A model generated the notes under the pieces. That model was not told where the DNA came from, did no database searches, and saw only the letters and a list, made by a program, of their open reading frames with translations. A stretch of 64,000 nt of DNA, from assembly GCF_018283675.1 (NCBI RefSeq), contig NZ_JAGVRK010000001.1:1302001-1366000 (forward strand), given 5' to 3'. The position numbers were made by a program, and so were the translations under genes. The DNA is from Metabacillus flavus. GTDB taxonomy: Bacteria; Bacillota; Bacilli; Bacillales; Bacillaceae. This document shows, in pieces, positions 1 to 7,502 of the stretch; position 1 is the first letter of the stretch; every line of letters begins with the position of its first letter.

Positions 1-780
1 TCATTGAATTGGGAGCGGATTAATCCGGCTACCGGACCGGTGTTTGTAGAAGGAGCGGAGCCGGGAGATATTCTATCAGTCACGATTGAGAAAATAACGA
101 TTGCAGACCATGGAGTAATGGTCACGGGACCTGATTTAGGTGTGCTGGGAGGGGAGCTTAATACCAATTCAATCCGAATTCTCCCTATCAGGAATGATTA
201 TGCTTATTTGAATGATTCTCTCAAGGTCCCAGTCAATAAAATGATCGGAGTTATTGGAACGGCTCCTGCCAGTGAAGAAATTTCCTGCGGAACACCTGAT
301 CTTCATGGCGGAAATATGGATTGCAAGGAGATTAAAGAAGGAGCCACGCTTTTGCTTCCGGTAAATGTGGAAGGAGGCTTGCTTGCACTCGGTGATCTTC
401 ATGCAGCGATGGCAGATGGTGAAGTGGCGGTGTGCGGCGTGGAAACAGCGGGAGAAGTAACTGTTACAATCCATGTTATAAAAGGCAAAAGACTGCCGTT
501 GCCAATGCTGATAAATGATTCGGCCATCATGACCATTGCATCCAAAAAGGAATTGGACGAAGCAGCCAATCAGGCAGTGAAAAATATGGCGGAGTTTTTA
601 GTAAGCGAACTGAATTTCGAAAAGGATGAAGCCATTTTCCTATTATCATTAGCAGGAGATTTAAAGATTTGCCAGGTTGTTGATCCGAATAAAACCGCGA
701 GAATGGAACTGCCATTGAGGTATGTTGAAGATAAGTATGACTTACAGATTCTTATAAAGGGGCAGAAAATTTTAAGTTAA
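1..780 (+). CDS. Acetamidase/formamidase family protein (5' end cut by window)
   Basis: The reading frame is open from base 1, so the start lies upstream and only about the last 259 codons are present. The visible part has the acetamidase/formamidase pattern: an early NPATGPV segment, then GPDLGVLGG, then a GTPDLHGGNMD stretch and a GDLHAAMADGE stretch, which supply the acidic and histidine metal ligands expected in this family. By family, the enzyme hydrolyses formamide or small amides to ammonia and the acid, in the cytoplasm. It ends 23 bases before the epimerase gene on the same strand, so the two may be co-transcribed. The substrate cannot be told from sequence. Confidence 0.85.
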   Translation, partial: SLNWERINPATGPVFVEGAEPGDILSVTIEKITIADHGVMVTGPDLGVLGGELNTNSIRILPIRNDYAYLNDSLKVPVNKMIGVIGTAPASEEISCGTPDLHGGNMDCKEIKEGATLLLPVNVEGGLLALGDLHAAMADGEVAVCGVETAGEVTVTIHVIKGKRLPLPMLINDSAIMTIASKKELDEAANQAVKNMAEFLVSELNFEKDEAIFLLSLAGDLKICQVVDPNKTARMELPLRYVEDKYDLQILIKGQKILS

Positions 781-803
781 AGCCAAGATAGGAGAAATGT
801 CAA

Positions 804-1685
804 ATGAGGGAAATTCTCGTACTCGGAGGTACTAAATATTTCGGCCGGAAATTGGTTCAGCGGTTAATAGAAAACGCTGATCGGGTGACCCTTGCAACGA
901 GGGGTTCACACGATGACGGATTTGGAAAGCAAGTGGAGCGATTGAAGATCGACAGGGAAGATAAATATTCCATGATGACCGCGTTCGAGGGCAAAAGCTG
1001 GGATCTTGTTTATGATCAATCGTGTTTAGCTTCACAAGAAGCATGGGATGCAGCGGTAACTCTTAAGGGAAAATGCAGCCGGTATATTTTCACTTCTACT
1101 CAAGCTGTTTATGAATATGGAACCAATCATAGGGAAGAGAGTTTTAACCCGATGTCCTTCACCTATCAGCTTAAGAAAAGGTCTGGTTATCAAGGATATG
1201 AAGGCTATCAGGAGGCAAAGCGGGCTGCTGAAGCTGTCCTGTTCCAACATGGGTCTTTTAAAACAGCCGCGGTTAGAATGCCAATCGTAGTATCAGAAGA
1301 TGATTATACTGAAAGGCTTAAATTTCATGTGGATAGAATTAAGCAGTCAAAGCCAATCGGAATGGCGCATCTGGAATTTCGCTACAGCTTCATCCACGCG
1401 GAGGAAGCTGCTGATTTTCTTTTTGAAGTGGGAAAGAGCGATTTCGCAGGTGGCATTAACCCCGGATGCAGTGAAGATATTAGTTTAGATGAACTTGTCC
1501 AGAAAATTGGCAGGATTGTTGAGAGGAAACCACTAATTGAAAGCAATCAAACGGATGATAATGGATCCCCTTACGCCCTTCCTGGCTCCTGGTCCATTGA
1601 TACGGTCAAGGCCCGGAGCCTGGGCTATAGGTTCTCAAGCCTTCATGAGGTTTTGGATCCATTAATCCGTTTCTTTCAAAAGTAA
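804..1685 (+). CDS. NAD-dependent epimerase/dehydratase-like protein
   Basis: A 293-residue protein of the extended short-chain dehydrogenase type. The N-terminus carries the dinucleotide-binding loop GGTKYFG (residues 8-14) after a short beta strand, and a STQAVYEYG segment lies where the catalytic Ser/Tyr region of epimerases is expected, although the classical YxxxK is only approximated by YQEAKRAAE near residue 135. The family reduces, epimerises or isomerises nucleotide sugars or acts as an isoflavone-reductase-like enzyme; the substrate is unknown here. ATG 804 is preceded by a GGAGAA SD. It follows the formamidase gene closely and converges on the stress-protein gene downstream. Confidence 0.8.
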   Translation: MREILVLGGTKYFGRKLVQRLIENADRVTLATRGSHDDGFGKQVERLKIDREDKYSMMTAFEGKSWDLVYDQSCLASQEAWDAAVTLKGKCSRYIFTSTQAVYEYGTNHREESFNPMSFTYQLKKRSGYQGYEGYQEAKRAAEAVLFQHGSFKTAAVRMPIVVSEDDYTERLKFHVDRIKQSKPIGMAHLEFRYSFIHAEEAADFLFEVGKSDFAGGINPGCSEDISLDELVQKIGRIVERKPLIESNQTDDNGSPYALPGSWSIDTVKARSLGYRFSSLHEVLDPLIRFFQK

Positions 1686-1705
1686 AGAATCCGGCGGAGG
1701 TTCAC

Positions 1706-2143
1706 TTATTTAACGATATAGACAGGACACGGTGATTTCTGACTGACGTAATGACTGACGCTTCCTAAAAACAATTCCTTCAGCTCTGTAAGGCCGCGGC
1801 TTCCCATTATAATGAGTTCAGCATCTTTCTGTATAGCGTATTCAACAATTGATAAAGATGGCGTCCCCAGAAGAACAGCGGTTTTAATGGTGTTCGGAAG
1901 CGAGCTCAGGTTACTTTTTGCCTCATCCAAATGTTTTCTGGCTTCCGCTAGCAAATCCTCTCGAATTTCCTTTACTGAGAGGAGATCCGAATAGGCTTCT
2001 GGTGAATTAGGTTCCACAACCGTAATAATGTTCAGTTCAATTCTTTCATCTGCCTGTGCAAGGGATGCAGCTTTCGCCAGTGCTTTTTTGCTTGATTCAG
2101 AGTGATCATAGGGAACGACTATTATAGAAACAACCGTAATCAT
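1706..2143 (-). CDS. Universal stress protein UspA family
   Basis: A 145-residue single-domain Usp protein. It begins with a strand ending in VVPYDHSESSKKAL, the usual Usp entry with the DxS motif, and ends with the ATP-binding signature G-x2-G-x9-G-S/T as MGSRGLTELKELFLGSVSHYV. Members bind ATP and help survival under stress; the partner is unknown. Two ATGs are close together; the one at 2143 sits 7-8 bases after a GGGAGGG SD and is preferred over 2149, which almost touches it. The gene stands alone, divergent from the DinB-fold gene and convergent with the epimerase gene. Confidence 0.88.
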   Translation of the reverse strand: MITVVSIIVVPYDHSESSKKALAKAASLAQADERIELNIITVVEPNSPEAYSDLLSVKEIREDLLAEARKHLDEAKSNLSSLPNTIKTAVLLGTPSLSIVEYAIQKDAELIIMGSRGLTELKELFLGSVSHYVSQKSPCPVYIVK

Positions 2144-2240
2144 ATGCATACCCTCCCAAGCCGATTTTTAATGGTCTTTTCCCCATGGAAAGTTTTGCAA
2201 AACGGATTCGGAAATTTTACTTATTAAGGAGCGGAAAAAA

Positions 2241-2750
2241 ATGAGTATGTTAAGTAATCAGTATAAGCTAGTGAAGCAGACAAGGGAGCTCCTGTTCGAG
2301 TTTTGTGAAGGTTTAGATTCGAGCCATTATACACAGGAGCTCGAAGCATTCGGATGGGGATCCATAAGGAACCTGCATGTACATGTTGCGATGTGCTATC
2401 AATCCTGGCTGAAAAGATTCGGGTTAAAACAGGAGCATGCCGATATCAAAGAAGGACAAATAAAGAATGTTGAAGAGATGCGGCGTTTATTTGAGAAGGT
2501 GGACCGGCTCGTTCTTCAATTTCTAATAAAATATGAAGATGCCCCTTATACATTGCTAAAAGGCAAGGTGTCCTGGCAGGAAGAAGAGGAAGAACTGTCC
2601 GTTCTCTGGCTGCTGACTCATACGATGACGCATGAATTCCACCACAAAGGACAGATTGTGTCCATTGCCCGTCATTTGGGCTACACTCCCGCAGATACGG
2701 ATCTTATCATTCCGGCAGATAAAGGACGGTTAATTGAACAAAAACATTGA
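2241..2750 (+). CDS. DinB-fold (YfiT/DUF664-like) protein
   Basis: A 169-residue four-helix-bundle protein. The three histidines that bind a metal in DinB/YfiT proteins are visible: one in NLHVHVAMCY around residue 50 and a pair in THTMTHEFHHKGQ around residue 130. Such proteins are cytoplasmic metal-dependent transferases or hydrolases, often using a thiol cofactor; several are damage-inducible, but no LexA-like box is seen before this one. ATG 2241 follows an AAGGAG SD with 9-base spacing. The function of this member is not known. Confidence 0.85.
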   Translation: MSMLSNQYKLVKQTRELLFEFCEGLDSSHYTQELEAFGWGSIRNLHVHVAMCYQSWLKRFGLKQEHADIKEGQIKNVEEMRRLFEKVDRLVLQFLIKYEDAPYTLLKGKVSWQEEEEELSVLWLLTHTMTHEFHHKGQIVSIARHLGYTPADTDLIIPADKGRLIEQKH

Positions 2751-2770
2751 AGCTGGGCCGGTTTGAAAAG

Positions 2771-2799
2771 TTGATTTGCACAAAAGAATAAGGTATCAT
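2771..2799 (+). promoter_or_regulatory. SigA-type promoter of the efflux-pump leader
   Basis: TTGATT (2771-2776) and TATCAT (2794-2799) are separated by exactly 17 bases, a good SigA match. Transcription would start near 2806, giving a leader of about 260 nucleotides before the efflux gene at 3069. Confidence 0.7.
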
Positions 2800-2805
2800 A
2801 AAGTC

Positions 2806-3010
2806 TACAAATAATGGAAGGGTGACCCTATCGCCATGATCAGCTAATCCTATTTCTAAAAACATTCGTATACGAGACGAATTCTTTTCTGGATAGGATC
2901 AGTGTGTCCATAAATCATAAGCAAGATTTTTAATTTCTTCCTTAAGGGAGGAATGCGCTTTTTTGCTTTTGTAAGACCTGCTATCCTGAATCTGATAGCG
3001 GCTTTTTTAT
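2806..3010 (+). promoter_or_regulatory. Probable ribosome-mediated transcription attenuator with a 3-codon leader peptide
   Basis: The leader contains an SD-like AAGGGTGA (2818-2825) followed by ATG ATC AGC TAA (2836-2847), encoding Met-Ile-Ser. Overlapping the stop begins a hairpin with arms ATCCTAT (2847-2853) and ATAGGAT (2893-2899) plus an inner stem ATTCGT/ACGAAT (2864-2869/2877-2882). An intrinsic terminator follows (2977-3010). GGATAG (2891-2896) can pair instead with CTATCC (2981-2986), the 5' arm of the terminator. This is the layout of antibiotic-induced attenuators: a ribosome stalled on the leader would free the antiterminator. The mechanism is inferred; the sequences and pairings are seen. 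Confidence 0.6.
2977..3010 (+). terminator. Attenuator terminator upstream of the efflux gene
   Basis: GCTATC (2980-2985) pairs with GATAGC (2994-2999), extended by CC/GG across a one-base bulge, followed by GGC and six T residues. It lies about 60 bases before the efflux pump start, so it would stop transcription before the gene. Confidence 0.75.
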
Positions 3011-3068
3011 TTTATGGGGAACATGCAGAAAGTCATCAAGTTCGACCTAGAAAGAAGGGATCTTCACC

Positions 3069-4268
3069 ATGTCAGGAAATCAGCGAAAGCAGCTTTTTAT
3101 TTTGATGATCAACATGTTTATTGCCATTGGCAGCTTTGGAATCATCATCCCGATTTTGCCAGCTTATTTAAAATCAATTAATCAGGGGGGCATGGCTGCC
3201 GGTCTTATGATTGCCATTTTTGCCGGGGCACAGCTCGTTTTTTCTCCGATTGCAGGAAGATGGGCTGATCAGCACGGACGGAGAAAGATGATCGTATATG
3301 GCCTCGCAGGTCTTACTTTGTCCATGTTCATCTTTTACGCCACGGATTCTATTCTTTGGCTATATGCCTCACGGGTTATCGGAGGAGTCGGGGCAGCGCT
3401 ATTGATTCCAGCTATTTTTGCTTACATTGCAGATATTACAACCATTGAGCAGCGGGCAAAGGGAAACAGCTATATCTCAGCCGCCATGTCGCTGGGAATT
3501 GTAATTGGACCAGGAATTGGCGGGTTTTTGGCTGACTATGGCCTTAAGGTGCCATTTCTCGTCTCAGCGATTGTCTCTCTGGCTGCTGTTATTTTTTCCG
3601 TTGTGGTTTTGAAAGAGAGCGAGTCCATTCAAGACCCGGATCAGCAAATCGTCCATGCAGATACAGAGTCGATGTTGAAAAAGCTGGCACTGTCTGTTAG
3701 AAAGCCATACTTCATTCCGCTTGTTATCACACTAATTATGAGTTTCGGTTTAATGGCATATGAATCGGTACTTGGCCTTTTCGTTGATAATCAATTCGGA
3801 GCCTCTCCTCAGGAAATTGCATTAATGATTACCTCAACAGGGATTATTAGTGTAATTGTTCAACTCTTTATTGTGGATCGGATTGTACAGAAATTCGGCG
3901 AACAAATTGTCTTAAACATTTTCATAGGATTAGCCGCTGCAGGATTTCTTTTTAGCCTCTTTGCGAAGGATTACGTGCTTTTCTTCGGCATCACATTGCT
4001 CATTTTCCTGGCTACCTCCATTTTAAGGCCTGTGCTTAATACACTGATTTCTAAAATGGCTGGAAATGAACAAGGCTTTGCAATGGGATTGAACAATTCT
4101 TATATGAGCATCGGGAATATTTTAGGACCAACACTAGCAGGGATTTTATATGATGTACAAATTCTCTATCCATTCATGCTTGGTTTTGTCCTGCTGCTAA
4201 TAACGCTGTTTATCACCATAGGGTGGCAGAGACAGACACACAATAAGAGGGTACCGGTTAAATCATAG
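3069..4268 (+). CDS. MFS multidrug efflux transporter, Bmr/NorA type
   Basis: A 399-residue protein with 12 predicted membrane helices. The major-facilitator loop 2-3 motif appears as GRWADQHGRRKM near residue 75, and the drug:H+ antiporter motif C of TM5 as GIVIGPGIGGFLA near residue 140. The AGNEQGFAMGLNNS segment near residue 340 is typical of Bmr/NorA pumps. The family expels diverse cationic and hydrophobic drugs in exchange for protons across the cell membrane. ATG 3069 is preceded by an AAGAAGGGA SD. Expression is probably conditional on the attenuator at 2806-3010. A terminator follows at 4371. The real substrates cannot be read from sequence. Confidence 0.9.
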   Translation: MSGNQRKQLFILMINMFIAIGSFGIIIPILPAYLKSINQGGMAAGLMIAIFAGAQLVFSPIAGRWADQHGRRKMIVYGLAGLTLSMFIFYATDSILWLYASRVIGGVGAALLIPAIFAYIADITTIEQRAKGNSYISAAMSLGIVIGPGIGGFLADYGLKVPFLVSAIVSLAAVIFSVVVLKESESIQDPDQQIVHADTESMLKKLALSVRKPYFIPLVITLIMSFGLMAYESVLGLFVDNQFGASPQEIALMITSTGIISVIVQLFIVDRIVQKFGEQIVLNIFIGLAAAGFLFSLFAKDYVLFFGITLLIFLATSILRPVLNTLISKMAGNEQGFAMGLNNSYMSIGNILGPTLAGILYDVQILYPFMLGFVLLLITLFITIGWQRQTHNKRVPVKS

Positions 4269-4370
4269 GCTTCTTAGGATACAGGTGAAGACTTTTGAGT
4301 CAAGACCGTCAATTCAGCATAAATCATTAAAAAGTCAGCAAATCCACCTGAAAAGTCAGCAATTATTTAA

Positions 4371-4408
4371 AAGGGGGCACAGCAGGTTTTCTGCAGTGCC
4401 CCCTTTGT
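4371..4408 (+). terminator. Intrinsic terminator after the efflux gene
   Basis: AAGGGGGCAC (4371-4380) pairs perfectly with GTGCCCCCTT (4396-4405); an inner CAG/CTG closes the loop and TTTGTT follows. Confidence 0.85.
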
Positions 4409-4484
4409 TAGTCATATTTAGGTTCTCCTTTTTTACTGAGATGTCTTTAAAAGAGCATGGGGAGGTAAGACTGTTGTATATTAT

Positions 4485-4652
4485 ATGATTCCCAGACTGA
4501 ATCCTGATATTTACCTCATTGTACTAATTAAGCCTGTAGTGGATGATCAGGGGAATGTCTTGTTTATTAGAGGGAGATGCGCCTGTGTGGAAAAAAGTGA
4601 ATTAGAACTGCTGCATTTAAATTCTCCAGCAGATTATAAATCCTTTAGTTAG
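4485..4652 (+). CDS. Possible 55-residue protein, unknown
   Basis: An ORF of 56 codons from ATG 4485 to TAG 4650-4652, beginning MIPRLNPDIYLIVLIKP. The residue mix looks protein-like (a hydrophobic strand, then a charged segment with a CxC), but the best SD, GGGGAGG at 4459-4465, is 19 bases away, too far for normal initiation. It is in the same frame as the ArsR gene that starts 48 bases after its stop. It may be a small gene, a remnant or chance. No family is recognised. Confidence 0.25.
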   Translation: MIPRLNPDIYLIVLIKPVVDDQGNVLFIRGRCACVEKSELELLHLNSPADYKSFS

Positions 4653-4665
4653 AAGAGGTCTGTAT

Positions 4666-4693
4666 TTGACTTCCCGCTTAAAACCATTAAAAT
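4666..4693 (+). promoter_or_regulatory. SigA-type promoter immediately before the ArsR gene
   Basis: TTGACT (4666-4671) and TAAAAT (4688-4693) are spaced by 16 bases. With a start site about 7 bases after the -10 box, transcription would begin at or just before the ATG at 4701. No SD lies between, so the mRNA may be leaderless. Confidence 0.5.
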
Positions 4694-4700
4694 AAAATCC

Positions 4701-5015
4701 ATGGACCTATTAACCATTTTTAAAGCACTTTCAAATGATACACGTTTAAATATATTAGAGTGGCTTCGTGAACCGGAGAAGCATTTTCAGAATAAGCAAG
4801 CTCATCTGCCAAAGGAGGTTTATAAACAGGGGGGAGTTTGCGTAGGGGATATTCAGGAAAAAGCAAACCTTTCTCAGTCCACTGTTTCGAATTATTTATC
4901 CATGCTGCAAAAAGCCGGCCTCCTTCAATCAGTCCGGCACGGCCAGTGGACCTATTATCGCAGGAATGAAGAGCTTATTCAGGAGCTCTCGAAATATATT
5001 TCGAAAGATCTTTGA
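4701..5015 (+). CDS. ArsR/SmtB-family transcriptional regulator
   Basis: A 104-residue winged-helix protein. It opens with MDLLTIFKALSNDTRLNIL, the usual ArsR N-terminal helix, and the recognition helix is clear in NLSQSTVSNYLSMLQKAGLL (residues 57-76), followed by a wing with RHGQWTYYRRNE. A single Cys in GGVCVGDI lies at the helix where some members bind metals, but no full metal site is visible, so the inducer is unknown. These proteins repress transcription until a ligand binds. No SD precedes ATG 4701. The two downstream YdcZ-type genes are the likely targets, which is an inference from position. Confidence 0.88.
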   Translation: MDLLTIFKALSNDTRLNILEWLREPEKHFQNKQAHLPKEVYKQGGVCVGDIQEKANLSQSTVSNYLSMLQKAGLLQSVRHGQWTYYRRNEELIQELSKYISKDL

Positions 5016-5149
5016 TTTAAATACTGAATAATAGACACTTCCTGATCATCATGTTAATCTTGCTGGGAGCTATTGCAAATAGCTCTATAATTTTTATCCT
5101 ATATATCGAAATTTTTAGATATATAAATATAAAGATGGGAGATTGTTGA

Positions 5150-5578
5150 ATGAAAATTATATTTTACACGGCTGCATTACTTGCAGGAGGTTCCCTTGCA
5201 TTCGAAGGGGCGATTGCAGGCCAGCTCGGAACGGTCATCGGTGAACTGGAGAGCAGCTATTATATTTTTATGATGGGAACGATTCTTCTTGGGCTGATCA
5301 CATTATTTTTCGGGAAAGGAAACCTGTCGAATATTTTTAAAGCCCCAAAGTGGAACCTGACAGGCGGATTGCTCGGGACCGTATACTTAACGATTCTTGT
5401 CATAAGTATTCCTTTCGTAGGAATTGGTGTATCCATGGTTTCGGTTATTGTTGGCCAAATGATCACTTCCATGGTCATCGAACATTTCGGCTGGCTTGGG
5501 AGCGGAAAAATAACGATCAGCAAGGAACGAATTGCAGCGATTGTCTGTATGGGCGCTGCGCTGTTCTTTATATTCTAG
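5150..5578 (+). CDS. YdcZ-family (DMT-like) small membrane protein, first of a pair
   Basis: A 142-residue protein with about five hydrophobic segments and a GQMITSMVIEHFGWLG motif near the C-terminus that is typical of YdcZ (DUF606) proteins, half-size relatives of drug/metabolite transporters. It pairs with the next gene, 10 bases downstream, which carries the same motif (GQLGGSMLVDHFGWFG). Paired half-transporters often form heterodimers with opposite membrane orientation; that is inferred here. ATG 5150 follows a GGGAGA SD. Substrate unknown. It lies downstream of the ArsR gene, a plausible repressor. Confidence 0.85.
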   Translation: MKIIFYTAALLAGGSLAFEGAIAGQLGTVIGELESSYYIFMMGTILLGLITLFFGKGNLSNIFKAPKWNLTGGLLGTVYLTILVISIPFVGIGVSMVSVIVGQMITSMVIEHFGWLGSGKITISKERIAAIVCMGAALFFIF

Positions 5579-5588
5579 GAGGGAAATC

Positions 5589-6041
5589 ATGAGTATCATA
5601 ATGGCGGTTTTGGCTCTTTTTGGGGGAGTAACGTTAAGTGCGCAATCCTCCATAAATGGAGCATTCAGCAAGAAGACCGGAACATTCGAAACATCATTCT
5701 TCACATTTTTAACAGGATTCATGTTTTTAACGGTTATTGTTGTTTTCTTTGGTGAAGGGAACATTTTGAATATAGTTGAAGTTCCGAAGTGGCAGCTTAT
5801 TTGTGCGATTCTCGGAACGGCGTATATGTTTTTGACAGTTCTTTCTGTGCCGTTTATCGGCGTAACCGCTGCAAGTATAGCGACTGTTATCGGACAGCTG
5901 GGAGGGAGTATGCTAGTCGATCACTTTGGCTGGTTTGGAAGCAAACAAATCCCGTTTGAATGGGACCGTGGTTCTGGTGTTCTGCTTATGATCCTGGCCT
6001 TGTTCTTTATTTTTAAAGGGAATAAAAAAGCATCAAAATAA
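5589..6041 (+). CDS. YdcZ-family (DMT-like) small membrane protein, second of a pair
   Basis: A 150-residue protein. ATG 5589 is chosen because AGGAGGG lies 7 bases upstream; the frame is open further upstream inside the previous gene but without an SD. Four to five hydrophobic helices are seen, with an N-terminal SAQSSINGAFSKKTG segment matching the AFEGAIAGQLG segment of its neighbour, and a C-terminal GQLGGSMLVDHFGWFG motif. The two proteins are clear paralogues. The tail is lysine rich (NKKASK), suggesting a cytoplasmic C-terminus. Probably a heteromeric transporter with the upstream partner. Confidence 0.85.
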   Translation: MSIIMAVLALFGGVTLSAQSSINGAFSKKTGTFETSFFTFLTGFMFLTVIVVFFGEGNILNIVEVPKWQLICAILGTAYMFLTVLSVPFIGVTAASIATVIGQLGGSMLVDHFGWFGSKQIPFEWDRGSGVLLMILALFFIFKGNKKASK

Positions 6042-6044
6042 CCG

Positions 6045-6074
6045 GAAACCTCAAAAAAGAGGTTTCTTTTTTTG
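6045..6074 (+). terminator. Intrinsic terminator after the YdcZ pair
   Basis: GAAACCTC (6045-6052) pairs with GAGGTTTC (6059-6066), followed by a run of eight T residues. Confidence 0.85.
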
Positions 6075-6162
6075 ACCACAAAAGCATGTATGGGCATAAC
6101 GTATAAGGGCGGTGAAGTATTTGTTTCCTTCTTTAGCCTGTTTAAAGAGAGGAGAAATGACG

Positions 6163-6612
6163 TTGTTTACTAAGTTCAAGGAAAGATTAGCCGTTGTTTC
6201 TGAACATGGATTGGGAGTACCGATAACGAGTCAGATGCTTGAAAAAGCCATTCAAATGAAAGCGAAAGACGTTCAGGATGTGAAGGTGGAAATAGTCGGT
6301 CATCTCATCATTCTTCATGGGAGAATCACCGTAACGAAAATGATGATGAAGAAGGATATCGTGTTCAGTGTTACCCTGAAGCCTATTAGTTTAGAAGGAA
6401 GAACCATACTAATGGAGCTTGAGGATGTTAAGCCCTTAAACATCAGCTTAATTAACCGCGGGATATTGAATAAACCTCCGTTTGCAGAATATAGACAGAA
6501 AATGATCAAACTTGATTTAAATGCCTGGGAGAAAATAAAAAATGTGCCTTTTGGAAAGCTGAAGTCCTTTGAGATGAAGAAGGACGCCATTCTAGTAAGG
6601 GTTTGGATTTAG
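6163..6612 (+). CDS. Hypothetical protein
   Basis: An ORF of 149 codons when started at TTG 6163, which lies 8 bases after a GAGAGGAG SD; ATG 6157 is only 2-3 bases from it and GTG 6112 has no SD. The protein has no signal peptide or membrane helix. It begins with a helix rich in Lys/Glu and then has alternating short strands (VEIVGHLIILHGRITV, IVFSVTLKPISLEG, ILMELEDVKPLNISL). That beta-rich layout recalls lipid-binding DUF2993-like proteins, but this is only a resemblance and no family is claimed. It stands alone. Confidence 0.6.
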   Translation: MFTKFKERLAVVSEHGLGVPITSQMLEKAIQMKAKDVQDVKVEIVGHLIILHGRITVTKMMMKKDIVFSVTLKPISLEGRTILMELEDVKPLNISLINRGILNKPPFAEYRQKMIKLDLNAWEKIKNVPFGKLKSFEMKKDAILVRVWI

Positions 6613-6703
6613 CAGTATTGTGCCTTTTCTATAAGACCATGATATCATCAAAGATCGATTATGAAAGAACAAGCTTGAGATATCTTAAGCTTGTTTAATT
6701 CTG

Positions 6704-7225
6704 CTAAAATACCCGGTTCAAATGCGCCCTTAATTCCCTCTGCATCTTATCAACGTGAGGATTTTTCACTACATCATAACATGCGAATGTTGGCAGGGGT
6801 TTCATTCCCATGAATTCCTGCATTTTGTGAAAATGATATAGTGTCTCATCTACGCTTTTCCCTTCAAAAAATCATTTTCTTTATTAAATGCATTTTCATA
6901 CGCATTCGATGTAACTGAAAACATATCATGCTTCTCCGTAAACTGTCCGCCTTGTCCATAGAAGTCAGAGCCTTTAAGAAAATATTATCCATATAAACTT
7001 GATCAATGGAATGTTTAAACAGGCCGGGGATGCTGAACCAATAGATTGGTGTCTGGAAGATTACAGCGTCTGCCCGCTGCCATTTGTAAATCTCTTCCTC
7101 TGGATCATAGCCCATTTGGACAATGGTCTCCTGAACATCAAAACGATCATTGAGTGTTTCCCGAATGGTTTAGAATAAAGCTGAATTCAGATTGCCTTTG
7201 GATTTTCTGTAATATTTTACTTCAA
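6704..7225 (-). pseudogene. Decayed NAD(P)H-dependent quinone reductase (MdaB-like)
   Basis: Three pieces of an MdaB-type flavodoxin-fold quinone reductase are recognisable. The N-terminal piece, YYRKSKGNLNSALF (to about 7171), ends at an in-frame TAA. The middle piece, with WQRADAVIFQTPIYWFSIPG and IDQVYMDNIF, leaves frame near 6978. A third piece in another frame continues GSDFYGQGGQFTEKHDMFS, and after a second shift at a T-run near 6874 the C-terminus FEGKSVDETLYHFHKMQEF runs to TAG at 6704. One stop and two frameshifts make a functional product unlikely. Intact members reduce quinones with NADPH. The upstream limit is approximate because the very N-terminus is not recognisable. Confidence 0.75.
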
Positions 7226-7502
7226 AGTTCAATAGGTACCTAAAAGTAACAATCGAGAGCGGCACAGGCGGACTATAAAAGCGCCTTGCAGCCATCAAGC
7301 CGATTGAATGGGAATCGGCCAAGTGTCGCGATAACAGCATTTTAAAAATTAAGCACATTAATCCGTTAGATTAAGAGGCGAAACTGGGTATATATAGTAA
7401 ATAACAATTATTTTTCAAATGGAATGATCCAAATACATAATATAAACGTTATACAAAGATAAGAGTCTGTTTGCGTAATAGGCAGCAAGGGAGTGGCAGG
7501 AT
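7226..7502. other. Non-coding stretch before the GGDEF gene
   Basis: No convincing gene is seen. The part from 7380 on is AT-rich and must hold the promoter of the GGDEF gene; TTTCAA and CATAAT with 17-base spacing around 7412-7440 is a weak candidate. The SD AAGGGAGTGG precedes ATG 7503. Confidence 0.4.

Noticed and set aside
4285-4488. 67-codon ORF after the efflux gene
   Set aside because: It runs through the intrinsic terminator at 4371-4408 and has no SD.
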